The notes under the pieces: generated by a model
The model's database searches: none
The model's input: only the letters and a program-made list of their open reading frames with translations
Told to the model about the DNA's origin: nothing
Translations under genes and position numbers: made by a program
Assembly: GCA_900547395.1 (NCBI GenBank)
Contig: URGP01000005.1
Location: forward strand, 1 to 64,000
Source of the DNA: an uncultured Opitutales bacterium
GTDB lineage: Bacteria > Verrucomicrobiota > Verrucomicrobiia > Opitutales > Intestinicryptomonadaceae
DNA length: 64,000 bases
Direction of reading: 5' to 3'
Shown here: piece after piece, positions 15,944-25,203 of the stretch
How positions within the stretch are numbered: the stretch's first letter is position 1
Layout of the letters: each line of letters opens with the position of its first letter

Positions 15944-17808
15944 TGAGAGACCGCCGAATCATAGAGCTTTTAAGCCCCGCAAAAAATGCGGAATGCGCAA
16001 TCGCCGCAATCAAGGCGGGCGCGGACGCGGTTTACATGGGCGCAAGCTCCTTCGGTGCGAGAAGCCTTGCGGGAAACTCTTTTGACGCAATCAAAAAGTC
16101 CGCGGATTTCGCACATCTTTTCGGCGCGAGAGTTTACATAACGCTAAACACGATTTTATTTGACGGCGAAGTCGAACAGGCGCGCGAAACCGCTTTCAAG
16201 GCTTGCGATGCGGGCGCGGACGCGCTTATAATTCAAGACATGGGGCTTATGAACGGAGAGCTTCCGCCGATAGAACTCCATGCAAGCACCCAGTGCAATA
16301 TCCGAACTCCAGAAAAGGCAAAGTTTCTTGAAGATGCAGGCTTTGACACTTTGGTGCTGGCGCGCGAGCTTTCGCTAAAAGAAATTGAAAACATCGCAAA
16401 AAGCGTAAAAGCAAGAATCGAATGCTTTGTCCACGGCGCATTGTGCGTTTCATACAGCGGGCAATGCTACCTAAGCCACGCAATCGGCGGCAGAAGCGGA
16501 AACCGCGGCGAATGCGCCCAGCCTTGCAGAATGCCCTACTTGCTTGAAGATTTTAACGGCAAAATAGTTTCAAAAGACGCTCACTTTCTGTCGCTAAAAG
16601 ACATGAACCGCTCAAAGTCGGTCGGAGAAATGCTTAAAGCGGGCGCAAGCTCCTTCAAGATAGAAGGCAGGCTTAAAGATTTGGATTATGTAAAAAACAT
16701 AACGGCATACTACCGCAGAATTTTGGACGCGGAAATTGAAAAAAACGGGCTTTGCCGCGCAAGCTTCGGCAGAAGCCGTTTCCCGTTTGAACCCAATCCT
16801 TCAAAGACTTTCAACCGCGGCTTTTGCGAATATTTCCTGAAAGACATGTCAGAAAAATGCGCAAGCTTCGACACCCCGAAATCGAAAGGCGAATTTATAG
16901 GCAAAGTTGAAAATCCTATTAAAGGCGGATTTGAAACAAATTCAAAAGAGCTTCAAAACGGGGACGGAATTTTAATAAAAAACCCCGACGGGCGAATTTT
17001 CGGGACGCTCGTAAACTTTTCAAAAAACGGAAAAATAAAATGCGCGTCAAACTGCCCTGTATGCAAAGGGGCTGAAATTTGGCGCAACAAAAGTGTGGCG
17101 TTTGAAGCGCAAATATCGGGAGAATGCTCGCGGAAAATCGGAATCAATGCCGAATTTTCGGAAACGCCGTCGGAATATAAAATTTCATTTTCGCACCCTC
17201 CGACAAATTCTTATTCGGAAGTAAAAATAAATAAAGGCGAAACCGAACCCGCGCAAAATTTCGACGCCGCAAGTGAAAGAATTTCCGCAAGCCTGCAAAA
17301 ATCGGGAGGCACGAATTTTGAAGTCATAAGCTTTAAATTTTCTGCAAAAAGCGCGCCGTTTTTAAAAGCCTCGGAAATAAACGAATTCAGGCGGACCTTG
17401 CTAAAAGCTCTCGAAGAAAAAATCGCAAGCTTGCACGAATTAAAACGCAAAGTAAAACGCATTCCCCCAAAATTTTCCGCGATAAAAAAAGAATTTTTCG
17501 ACGCCGATTACAGGGCAAATGTCTCGAACAAAAAAGCGGAGGATTTCTACAAAAAATGCGGCGTAAAAATAGAAGAACCCGCGCTTGAATGCAACGTTGC
17601 CGACATTTCCGAAAAAGAGCTGATGCGCACGAAACACTGTATTTTGCGCGAACTTGGAATGTGCAAAAAAGAAGGGAAATTCCCGAAAAGCCTTGCGGAG
17701 CCGCTGATTCTTAAAAGCGGGGAAGCTTCGCTAAAAATACGCTTTAACTGCGGCGACTGCGGAATGTCGATTTTTAACGCTCACTTTAAAAGCTCGGAAG
17801 CCCGCTGA
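15943..17808 (+). CDS. rlhA: peptidase U32 family protein, RlhA-like 23S rRNA C2501 hydroxylase
   Basis: U32 proteins lacking protease evidence are now known in part as tRNA/rRNA hydroxylases; RlhA acts on 23S rRNA C2501. The 621-residue protein has the U32 core: IELLSPAKNAECAIAAIKAG, ADAVYMGASSFGAR, HASTQCNIRTPEKA, ECFVHGALCVSYSGQC, GNRGECAQPCRMPY and SSFKIEGRLKDLDYVK. Four cysteines (in CVSYSGQC and ECAQPC) could bind a metal cluster. A collagenase-like domain and a C-terminal Cys-containing region follow. The length matches RlhA better than the 300-450-residue TrhP. Its 3' end overlaps the convergent gene by 28 bp. Confidence 0.82.
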   Translation: MRDRRIIELLSPAKNAECAIAAIKAGADAVYMGASSFGARSLAGNSFDAIKKSADFAHLFGARVYITLNTILFDGEVEQARETAFKACDAGADALIIQDMGLMNGELPPIELHASTQCNIRTPEKAKFLEDAGFDTLVLARELSLKEIENIAKSVKARIECFVHGALCVSYSGQCYLSHAIGGRSGNRGECAQPCRMPYLLEDFNGKIVSKDAHFLSLKDMNRSKSVGEMLKAGASSFKIEGRLKDLDYVKNITAYYRRILDAEIEKNGLCRASFGRSRFPFEPNPSKTFNRGFCEYFLKDMSEKCASFDTPKSKGEFIGKVENPIKGGFETNSKELQNGDGILIKNPDGRIFGTLVNFSKNGKIKCASNCPVCKGAEIWRNKSVAFEAQISGECSRKIGINAEFSETPSEYKISFSHPPTNSYSEVKINKGETEPAQNFDAASERISASLQKSGGTNFEVISFKFSAKSAPFLKASEINEFRRTLLKALEEKIASLHELKRKVKRIPPKFSAIKKEFFDADYRANVSNKKAEDFYKKCGVKIEEPALECNVADISEKELMRTKHCILRELGMCKKEGKFPKSLAEPLILKSGEASLKIRFNCGDCGMSIFNAHFKSSEAR

Positions 17809-18959
17809 GACAAACTCCTTGCTTTCTTCAATTCTGAAATTGCGTCCAACATATTTGATTTGAAAGAATTTTCATCATCTTCCAACGCGCTGTCATACAT
17901 TCTGCCAATGGCGACCATCGCATTGAAATATATCGGATTTGTCCACGGAAGCTCTACCTTGATTTCTGTTATGCGCTTTGAAATTTCCCTTTTTATTTCG
18001 TCCCTGCGCGCAAAAATATCATCTCCCGCAATGATTTCGACAGCCCCGCCCTTTCGCATTTTTTGCACCGTAAAGAAATACGCGGCGTCGGAATCGGAAG
18101 ACTTAAAGTCTTTTACGCCCGAAAGACGCGCATATATCTCGCCATAAACTGCGGCAAAAAACTTGTCGTTATAGTCGGAGCCGAAGCGCGATATCAAATA
18201 CTCTCCCGACGGAACGCCGTTTAGAACAAAATATTTCAGCATTTCAAACCAAGCCTTTGAATTGCCGCCGCAAAGAGAGCGCAATGCCAAAAGGGAAAAA
18301 TATGAAGACGCCTCCATTTTCAAAATGTCTCCGCCTGCCTTTGGAGAATAATTGAACACGTCCGACATTTTATCCGCGCCAGTATTTTTCAAATGGCGGG
18401 CAAGCTCAATCGGGGCAAATTCTGCGATTTGGCGCGCAATCATAGCCCTGAGCGCAAGCTCAATCCAATAGGGATGGCTTTTTTTACTCCCAAATTCCGC
18501 CGCGCAAGCGCGCAAATATATGTTTGCGATGCGCTCGTAAAATTTGTCAAGCGGCAGATTTTTTGAGCATTTTACGGACAATACAACGTCAAATTTAAAC
18601 CTCGAAGTCTCCAAAAAATCGCCCTCAAAATCCGCTTCGCTTTCAGGCAAAAAATGAATTTCTATCGGTGTTTTGAATTTTTCAACGCCGCCAAACATCT
18701 CCTCTATCGCCCGCTCCGCCTTGCCAACAAGCGTAAAGCCGAAATTGCGAAGCTCCAAATTTTTTGAAAACACGATAAACGCCGACTTCGAGCTTTCGGA
18801 ATAAAACAATTTATCGCCCTCGGGCAGCTTGCCATCAAAATTATTGGCGGCACTCTTTGCGATTTCCTCGTCAAGGCGTTTTTCCAAAGAAAATTCTCCG
18901 CTCTCCGCAAAAGAAAGCAGGGGCGCAAAAAACAAAACTGCCGCAGTCAAAATTTTCAT
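17781..18959 (-). CDS. uncharacterised exported protein
   Basis: A 392-residue protein with a signal peptide (ILTAAVLFFAPLLSFAES, cleavage after SFA). The mature part is mixed alpha/beta, with no motif I recognise; HPYWIELALRAMIARQIAEF could be a relic of a gluzincin-like helix but has no HExxH. The C-terminal third is helical and charged. The ATG overlaps the stop of the preceding small membrane-anchored gene (ATGA), and both follow purF, so the pair is probably co-expressed. Paired envelope proteins are suggested by both having export signals. The 3' end overlaps rlhA convergently. Confidence 0.75.
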   Translation of the reverse strand: MKILTAAVLFFAPLLSFAESGEFSLEKRLDEEIAKSAANNFDGKLPEGDKLFYSESSKSAFIVFSKNLELRNFGFTLVGKAERAIEEMFGGVEKFKTPIEIHFLPESEADFEGDFLETSRFKFDVVLSVKCSKNLPLDKFYERIANIYLRACAAEFGSKKSHPYWIELALRAMIARQIAEFAPIELARHLKNTGADKMSDVFNYSPKAGGDILKMEASSYFSLLALRSLCGGNSKAWFEMLKYFVLNGVPSGEYLISRFGSDYNDKFFAAVYGEIYARLSGVKDFKSSDSDAAYFFTVQKMRKGGAVEIIAGDDIFARRDEIKREISKRITEIKVELPWTNPIYFNAMVAIGRMYDSALEDDENSFKSNMLDAISELKKARSLSQRASELLK

Positions 18960-19534
18960 TTTTCCAAAATCAAAAATCCGTTTTCAGCATGAACCTTGCA
19001 ACTTGACAGCCTGTTTGCGGCATCCCTTAGCAAGGGGCATTCCAAATATTTTCCCGCCGCGTTTTTTAGGATTATTTTTGCAATCGGCAAGGGAATTTTC
19101 GCACCCGCCAAGCGGGCGTCAGACAAGACAAACCACCCGCCTGAAATTTTGAAATAAAACGACAGGCGGCGGCAGGAGCTGAAAATCGAAATCGGAGAAT
19201 TTACGGCGATTGAAACTTTGAGAGTTTCGCCGTCCAACTCAAAATCGGGGGCAAACAAAATTTCACCGACAGACACTCCCTTTTCGCAAAAATCCCGATA
19301 CAAGATTTTCGACAATTCCCCCTTGAAGCCGCTTGCGGAAAATTTTTCGCTTTTGCGGCTATTGTCGCTTAAAAAATCTGCCACAAAAGAGGGAGATGAC
19401 TGCGCAGGGACTTCGCAAACTCCGCCTTTAAGCGACAAGACGCAAAAAAAGCCCGCGACAGCCCCCAACACAAACGCCAACGCGCAAAAAAGCGCGAACG
19501 AAAATATCGGCAAAACTATCGCAAGCTTTTTCAA
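18956..19534 (-). CDS. uncharacterised membrane-anchored protein
   Basis: A 192-residue protein with an N-terminal hydrophobic helix (residues 4-35, long enough for an uncleaved anchor) and a soluble domain of about 150 residues outside the membrane, rich in beta strands. No family recognised. The apparent start is TTG; no ATG is available upstream without entering purF, whose stop lies 13 bp away. Its stop overlaps the next gene's ATG by 4 bp, so the two form a translationally coupled pair of envelope proteins. Confidence 0.7.
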   Translation of the reverse strand: MKKLAIVLPIFSFALFCALAFVLGAVAGFFCVLSLKGGVCEVPAQSSPSFVADFLSDNSRKSEKFSASGFKGELSKILYRDFCEKGVSVGEILFAPDFELDGETLKVSIAVNSPISIFSSCRRLSFYFKISGGWFVLSDARLAGAKIPLPIAKIILKNAAGKYLECPLLRDAANRLSSCKVHAENGFLILEK

Positions 19535-19547
19535 AACCCGTCGTGTT

Positions 19548-21467
19548 TTAGTATGAACGCCCCTCTTTATGCTCGAAGTAGTTTATGTAGGCGCGGTTCA
19601 AAACCTTGTAGCCTCCCGGTGTGGGATAGTCGCCAGAGAAAAACCAGTCGCCCGAAGAGCTTTTTACCGCCTTGTGCAAATCTTCGATTGACAGGAAAAC
19701 CGTTTCAAGCTCGCCCTTCCAGGAGACGTTCGGCGGATATACGAGCTCTGCGATTTTCTTTGAAATTTGCTCCGTCGTAAAGCAGTCGTAAATGCGCTTC
19801 ACATAGTTTTTCATATCTTTCGGATCTTTGTCAGCCTGCGCGCAGCACTGCTGGTAAACTTCAAGCAAAAGCTCCTTGTTGCCGCTTTCCTTGCAAAGCT
19901 CAACGGCAGCTTGGAAAGCGATGAATTTGCCAAGCTCGCTCATGTCGATGCCGTAGCAGTCGGGATAGCGGATTTGCGGGGCTGTGGAAACTATCACGAT
20001 TTTGCGCGGATTTATGCGGCTGAGTATCCTCAAAATCTGCTGACGCAAAGTCGTGCCGCGTACAATGGAGTCGTCAAGGCAGACCAGAGCGTCTTCGGGG
20101 CGCACTACGTCGTATGTTATGTCGTAAACGTGCGACGCCATTTGCATTCTGTCCTTTTCAGACGAGATGAAGGTGCGCAGTTTGATGTCCTTATGCACAA
20201 CCTTTTCCCCGCGGGGCCAGTTGTCGAGAATGAGCTTGTCCAAATCTTCGCCCGTGATTGTTTTCCCCGAATTTACGATTTTCAAAATTTCGTCTTTTAC
20301 GTCCTTGCGCCTCTGGACGCGCAATTCGTGCATCATTCCGTAATACGCCATTTCGGCAGTGTTTGGAATGTAGCTGAAAACGCTCTTTGAAAAATCGTTG
20401 CCTACGCTCTTTATGATTTGCGGAACGAGAGCCGCGCCGAGTGCCTTTCTTTCCTTGTAGATTTCAGGGTCGTTGCCGCGGGAAAAATATATGCGCTCAA
20501 ACGAGCATGATTTCTTTTCGCCTGCTGAAACATATTCTTCGTCCCTTACGGAGCCGTCTCCCTTAATGACAAACACATGCCCCGGAGCAAGCTCTTTTAT
20601 GTCCTCGGCGGTTTCGTCAAAAATCGTCATTAGCGCAACGCGTTCCGAAGCAAACGCAATCAACTCGTCGTTTTGAAGATAAAAGCACGGGCGGATTCCG
20701 TTTCGGTCGCGCAAAACAAAGGCATCGCCGTTGCCCAAAAGCCCCGCGATTGTGTAGCCGCCGTCCCAGTCGAGCGCGGCCTTGCGCACGATGTCAACAG
20801 GATTGAGCCGCTCAGCCATCACGCGCAAAACATCTTCGCCTCCAAGCCCTTCGTCGCGAAGCTTGCGATAGATTTCAGAATGCTCGATGTCGAGATGGTA
20901 GCAGATTTCTTCCATAATCGACTGGGTGTCTGAGCTGAAAATCGGGTGCGTGCCGCGTTCTATGAGCTTTTTGTTGAGGGCGTCGGCGTTTGTGATGTTG
21001 AAGTTGCCCACAAGCATAAGGTTGCGCGACGGCCATGTGCTTTTGCGGAAGAACGGATGGCAAAGCGTCTTGTCGTGGTTAGTGCCGCTTGTGCCGTAGC
21101 GCAAATGCCCGATTAAAAGTTCCGCGCAATAGTCGAAATTGTCTTTGGCAGTTGACGGAAATTCGGGATGAATAATGCCGTCTTTTACCATTTTGTTGTA
21201 TTTTTCAAGCTGTTCGCCGAAAATTTGCGATAAAGCGTTGCTCTTTGTGCTTCTTTCGCGCGCCATAAACGGCTTGCCCGCAGGCACGTTCAGCTTGACC
21301 GCGCCAATTCCCGCGCCGTCCTGCCCGCGGTTGTGCTGTTTTTCCATCAAAAGGAAAAGCTTGTTAAAACCGTAAAGGGGCGTGCCGTATTTTTCTTGAT
21401 AGTAAGACAAAGGCTTCAAAAGCCTCACCATCGCAATGCCGCACTCGTGTTTGATTGAATCGCTCAT
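19548..21467 (-). CDS. purF: amidophosphoribosyltransferase, long form
   Basis: PurF makes phosphoribosylamine from PRPP and glutamine, the first committed step of purine synthesis. The protein starts MSDSIKHECGIAM, so Cys9 is the likely N-terminal nucleophile after removal of a short propeptide. HNRGQDGAGIGA and LRYGTSG are the glutaminase substrate loops; ALVCLDDSIVRGTT near residue 460 is the PRPP-binding loop. At 639 residues it is longer than E. coli PurF and matches the form found in Bacteroidota and PVC bacteria. A strong Shine-Dalgarno (AAGGAG) precedes the ATG. Confidence 0.92.
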   Translation of the reverse strand: MSDSIKHECGIAMVRLLKPLSYYQEKYGTPLYGFNKLFLLMEKQHNRGQDGAGIGAVKLNVPAGKPFMARERSTKSNALSQIFGEQLEKYNKMVKDGIIHPEFPSTAKDNFDYCAELLIGHLRYGTSGTNHDKTLCHPFFRKSTWPSRNLMLVGNFNITNADALNKKLIERGTHPIFSSDTQSIMEEICYHLDIEHSEIYRKLRDEGLGGEDVLRVMAERLNPVDIVRKAALDWDGGYTIAGLLGNGDAFVLRDRNGIRPCFYLQNDELIAFASERVALMTIFDETAEDIKELAPGHVFVIKGDGSVRDEEYVSAGEKKSCSFERIYFSRGNDPEIYKERKALGAALVPQIIKSVGNDFSKSVFSYIPNTAEMAYYGMMHELRVQRRKDVKDEILKIVNSGKTITGEDLDKLILDNWPRGEKVVHKDIKLRTFISSEKDRMQMASHVYDITYDVVRPEDALVCLDDSIVRGTTLRQQILRILSRINPRKIVIVSTAPQIRYPDCYGIDMSELGKFIAFQAAVELCKESGNKELLLEVYQQCCAQADKDPKDMKNYVKRIYDCFTTEQISKKIAELVYPPNVSWKGELETVFLSIEDLHKAVKSSSGDWFFSGDYPTPGGYKVLNRAYINYFEHKEGRSY

Positions 21468-21502
21468 ATGTATCTCCTTAAATTTTTAAATTAAACGGCT
21501 TC

Positions 21503-21531
21503 AAAAAAACGCGCAGAATGACTACGCGTTT
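21503..21531 (-). terminator. terminator overlapping the gltX stop
   Basis: A 7-bp stem (21507-21513 with 21525-21531) and an 11-nt loop run into TTTTTTT on the minus strand. The upstream half of the stem is the last codons of gltX, so the signal is folded into the coding end. Confidence 0.65.
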
Positions 21532-22835
21532 TCAAGATATTTTTTAAGTCTCGCCACAACCTTTTCGCGCCCCAAAACTTCAAGCATGGGCATCAAGTCG
21601 GGTCCGCTTGCAACGCCTGATATGGCAAAGCGAAGCGGCGGGAAAAATTCAGTGAATTTAATACCAAGCTCCTCTGCCTTTTTCTCAAACGCCGCGTGAA
21701 TTGAATCGCCGTCGAAGCTCTGAATGGACGAAAGGACTTCAAGCGCACCCCTCATTCTTTCAATCGGGTTTCCCTTTTTGAAAACGCGCTCTTTCGCGGC
21801 TTCGTCAAAGGCAAAGTCCTCCGTGAAAAAGTACGAGACAAGGCTTGCAAAAGTTTCCATTGACGCCGCCTTCGGCTGCGCAAGCTTAAACACGCGCTCG
21901 ATGTAATCCTTGCCGCCTGCGAGATTTACCCCCGAATTTTCCATCGCCTTGCAGGCGAGCTCGGAAAACTTTTCGATTGGCAGGGCGCGGATATGCTCCA
22001 TGTTGAAGTGCGCCATTTTCTTTTCGTCAAAACGTGCGTTGGAATGAACTATGCCCTTGAAATCGAAAAGCGAAATGATTTCGTCTATCGGCATTATTTC
22101 CTTGCCGTTTTTTGGATTCCAGCCAAGCAAACAAAGATAGTTGCGCACGGCTTCGGGAAGAAAGAGCTTTTGCTGGTATTCTTCGATTAAAGCCCCCCTG
22201 TCGCGCTTGCTCATTTTGCCGGAGCCTTCGCTTTTCAAGATTAGCGGAATGTGGGCAAATTGCGGCATCGGAGCGTCAAACGCCTTGAAAAGCTCTATGT
22301 GCTTATTGGTGTTGGTCAAGTGGTCTTGACCCCTTATTACGTTGGTGATTTCCATGCAAATGTCGTCAACGACATTCACAAAATGAAAAACGGGAGTCCC
22401 GTTCGAGCGGAAAATCGGGAAGTCTTTTTCTTCCAAGCGTTCAACATCGCCGTAAACGGCATCGTGCAAAACCTGCTTTTCGCCAGATACTTTGAAGAAC
22501 ACCGCGCCGTCCTTGTCGTACGCCCTGCCCTTTTTGCGGAGAATTTCGAGATACTGCAAATAAATGTCGTCGCGCCGGCTCTGGAAATACGGACCATAGT
22601 TTCCACCGACTTCAGGGCCTTCGTCCCAGTCGAGACCAAGCCAACGCATGCTGTCCATTATAACATCCAAAAACGCCTGGCTGTTGCGCTCCTTGTCGGT
22701 ATCTTCAATTCTAAGAACAAACGTTCCGCCGGTGTGGCGCGCATAAAGCCAGTTGAAGAGCGCAGTCCTTGCGCTGCCGATATGAAAAAAGCCCGTGGGG
22801 CTGGGTGCAAATCTAACTCGTGTTTTTCCGCTCAT
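21522..22835 (-). CDS. gltX: glutamyl-tRNA synthetase
   Basis: A class I aminoacyl-tRNA synthetase: FAPSPTGFFHIGSARTALFN carries the HIGH-type signature (HIGS), LRIEDTDKERN is the family Glu/Asp motif, RFAISGV appears near the end, and KMSKRDRGALIEE is the KMSKS loop. The C-terminal anticodon-binding domain is shorter than usual (437 residues against about 470-490), which could make it either a compact discriminating GluRS or one with relaxed tRNA choice. No gatCAB genes are in the window to decide. It is preceded by its own upstream spacer of 114 bp. Confidence 0.94.
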   Translation of the reverse strand: MSGKTRVRFAPSPTGFFHIGSARTALFNWLYARHTGGTFVLRIEDTDKERNSQAFLDVIMDSMRWLGLDWDEGPEVGGNYGPYFQSRRDDIYLQYLEILRKKGRAYDKDGAVFFKVSGEKQVLHDAVYGDVERLEEKDFPIFRSNGTPVFHFVNVVDDICMEITNVIRGQDHLTNTNKHIELFKAFDAPMPQFAHIPLILKSEGSGKMSKRDRGALIEEYQQKLFLPEAVRNYLCLLGWNPKNGKEIMPIDEIISLFDFKGIVHSNARFDEKKMAHFNMEHIRALPIEKFSELACKAMENSGVNLAGGKDYIERVFKLAQPKAASMETFASLVSYFFTEDFAFDEAAKERVFKKGNPIERMRGALEVLSSIQSFDGDSIHAAFEKKAEELGIKFTEFFPPLRFAISGVASGPDLMPMLEVLGREKVVARLKKYLENA

Positions 22836-22949
22836 AAAAACATAAATAAAATGCCTAAAAAGTCGGCGATTTCAACAAAAATAAATCTAAAACCCGCTTT
22901 TTTTGAATTGCGGACGGCAAACAAAAAGCATTCGATGCAGGCACAAAAA

Positions 22950-23723
22950 CTATTCCCCGCCCATAACGAAGGTCAGTACAAGTTCGCCTTCGGCTGAGAC
23001 ATAGAGCTTCACATCGTCGTCGCGGTGCTTTTTAAGTATTTTTATTTTGGGATTTTTGTCCAAATCCGACAAGTCGCCAAGCTGTTTTGTCCAGTCGTTT
23101 TTTGCGGCAATCAATATGTACTTGCGCTCAAACCCCTTGAATGAATGGTGCATGCTTATGTCTATTATGAGGCTCCCCTCGAACGCTCCGACCGATTTAG
23201 CCCTGATTGTGGAAATTCCAACCGCGTCCGAAACAAATTCAAGCGAGGTCTTTTCTCCCCTCAGCGAAAATTCGTTGTCAACATTTATGTTTATGCCGTC
23301 GCCTACGAGAGTGAGGGCGGTTTCCTTTCCCTTTTCGCCGACGACAAGCTCGTCGCAATTTAAAGTGTCTCCTATTTGCAAAACAACGCACTTGCTGTCG
23401 TCAAAACCTCTCACAATAGCCAAATTGGAGAAATCCGAGCCTTCCGACATAAGCCCGAGCGAATGAGTCCCGAGTTCACGCATTGCAAGGTCGCTTCCGT
23501 TTACCTTGCCTTCTTTAATTTCCACCTTTTTTGAGCCGAGCGACGATATTCCGTCCACAACCGCGATTTCATCGACGCCGATTTTCATCGCATTTTCAGA
23601 CCCCGCCTCTTCCGCGCCAGAATTTTTTTCGGTTTTGGAATGCTCAAAATCACCGCCGCCCAAACATCCGAAAAGCAAAAGCGCAGATAAAACTTCAAAG
23701 AAAGCAAATTTAACATTTTTCAT
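22950..23723 (-). CDS. uncharacterised lipoprotein
   Basis: A 257-residue protein whose N-terminus is a lipoprotein signal: hydrophobic FEVLSALLLFGC with Cys20 as the lipidation site, followed by Gly-rich and charged linker. The mature part is strongly beta-rich with alternating short strands (SDFSNLAIVRGFDDSKCVV, TLVGDGININVDNEFSL), suggesting a beta-sandwich. No family recognised. It lies between gltX and dnaA on the same strand, with more than 90 bp on each side, so it may be transcribed alone. Confidence 0.72.
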   Translation of the reverse strand: MKNVKFAFFEVLSALLLFGCLGGGDFEHSKTEKNSGAEEAGSENAMKIGVDEIAVVDGISSLGSKKVEIKEGKVNGSDLAMRELGTHSLGLMSEGSDFSNLAIVRGFDDSKCVVLQIGDTLNCDELVVGEKGKETALTLVGDGININVDNEFSLRGEKTSLEFVSDAVGISTIRAKSVGAFEGSLIIDISMHHSFKGFERKYILIAAKNDWTKQLGDLSDLDKNPKIKILKKHRDDDVKLYVSAEGELVLTFVMGGE

Positions 23724-23788
23724 AATATTTTATTTTGCATAAAAAACGCCATTTGGTCAATAAAATAAGAAAAATGCCAAAATCCACC

Positions 23789-23814
23789 AAAAAAAAGCGG
23801 ACTCGAAAGTCCGC
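23789..23814 (-). terminator. dnaA terminator
   Basis: A 7-bp stem (23797-23803 with 23808-23814) with a 4-nt CGAA loop is followed on the minus strand by eight T residues. It begins 6 bp after the dnaA stop codon. Confidence 0.88.
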
Positions 23815-23820
23815 CAAAAT

Positions 23821-25203
23821 TCAACGTGCAACATCGGAGCCAAGCTCCTTAAAAATAAATTTCACAGAGCGCGCCATATCCTCGTCGGTTTCCATGGAAT
23901 CCGAGATTGAAGAGATTGCGTGAACTACCGTTCCGTGCGTTCTGCCGCCGAAGCTCTTGCCTATTTCTTCAAGGGAGTGCTTTGTGAGCTTTCGCGACGC
24001 AAACATCGCAACCTGGCGCGCCAAGGCAATGCCCATTGTGCGCCTCGAACCCAAAATGTCTGCGACTTCCACCTTGTAAAATTTGGCAACGGTTTCCTGA
24101 ATTTGCGCTATGGTAATCTGGTCTGAAACTTCCTCATGCTTAAAGAAATCCTCCAAAAGCTTTTGCGCAAGCTCCACACTCAAACAATTTGAAGCCGACA
24201 CGACCGAAGCGTAGCCGATTACCCTCGTAAGCGCGCCTTCCATTCTGCGGACATTCCCCGTGACTCTGCGCGCAATCAAGTCCAAGACTTCCATCGGAAT
24301 GTTCACGGAATGCGCCGACGCCTTTTTTGCGAGAATTGCAAGGCGGGTTTCGTAGTCGGGCGGCTGAATGTCAACCGACATTCCCCATTCAAAGCGGGAA
24401 ACCAAACGCGCCTCGATGTCCTGAATTTCAGAGACGGGGCGGTCGCTTGAAATTATAATCTGCTTGCAGGAGTTGAAAAGCTCGTTAAATGTATGGAAAA
24501 ATTCCTCCTGCAAACGCTTTTTTCCCGAAAAGAACTGTATGTCGTCAATCATGAGGACATCAATATCGCGGTAGCGCCTTCTAAACGAAACATAATCGCC
24601 CTCTTTCATTGCGGCAATATACTCGTTAAAGAAGCGTTCGGAAGATATGTAAACTATGCGCTTTTCAGGCGAATTTTTGAAGATGAAATGCGCGACGGCG
24701 TGCATTAAGTGCGTCTTTCCCAGCCCCGTGGGAGCGTATATGCAAAGAGGGTTGAACGCGCTTCCGGGAGCCTTTGCAACCGCGAGCGCCATCGCGTGGG
24801 CAAGGGAATTTCCGTCGCCTACGACAAAGTTTTCAAAAGTGTTGTGCGGAATGATTGAAGGCGGCGGCACATGCTCTTTTACGGCGCGTACACGCGTTCC
24901 CAAAACTTCGCGGCGCTCTTCGCTAAAATCCGACATCGGAGAAGACGCAACGATTTCAAAATTCACGTTCATTCCCGCCGCAAGGCAAAGATGCCTTGAA
25001 ATGATGTCCGCATAATTATCCCTCACCCAGTCGGCCGCAAAATCCGTTCCCGCATTGAGCTTTAAAACGCCGTCCTCGACGCCGACGCATTCCACGGGAG
25101 CGAACCAGGACTCAAAAGTGTCGGACGCCATCGAAGAGGATATCGTGGATTTCGCGACATCCCAAATGGCTGCGTCAACTGTGCTTTTTAAATTGTCTGG
25201 CAT
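23821..25203 (-). CDS. dnaA: chromosomal replication initiator protein DnaA
   Basis: DnaA opens oriC and loads the replicative helicase. The 460-residue protein has domain I at the N-terminus, the AAA+ core with PTGLGKTHLMHAVAHF (Walker A), VLMIDDIQFFSGKKRLQEEF (Walker B), and RLVSRFEWGMSVDIQ (sensor region). Domain IV holds the DNA-reading helix-turn-helix, with DILGSRRTMGIALARQVAMF and GGRTHGTVVHAISSI. It faces an AT-rich 798-bp gap opposite tkt. dnaN is not adjacent, which is a common arrangement in PVC bacteria. Confidence 0.97.
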   Translation of the reverse strand: MPDNLKSTVDAAIWDVAKSTISSSMASDTFESWFAPVECVGVEDGVLKLNAGTDFAADWVRDNYADIISRHLCLAAGMNVNFEIVASSPMSDFSEERREVLGTRVRAVKEHVPPPSIIPHNTFENFVVGDGNSLAHAMALAVAKAPGSAFNPLCIYAPTGLGKTHLMHAVAHFIFKNSPEKRIVYISSERFFNEYIAAMKEGDYVSFRRRYRDIDVLMIDDIQFFSGKKRLQEEFFHTFNELFNSCKQIIISSDRPVSEIQDIEARLVSRFEWGMSVDIQPPDYETRLAILAKKASAHSVNIPMEVLDLIARRVTGNVRRMEGALTRVIGYASVVSASNCLSVELAQKLLEDFFKHEEVSDQITIAQIQETVAKFYKVEVADILGSRRTMGIALARQVAMFASRKLTKHSLEEIGKSFGGRTHGTVVHAISSISDSMETDEDMARSVKFIFKELGSDVAR

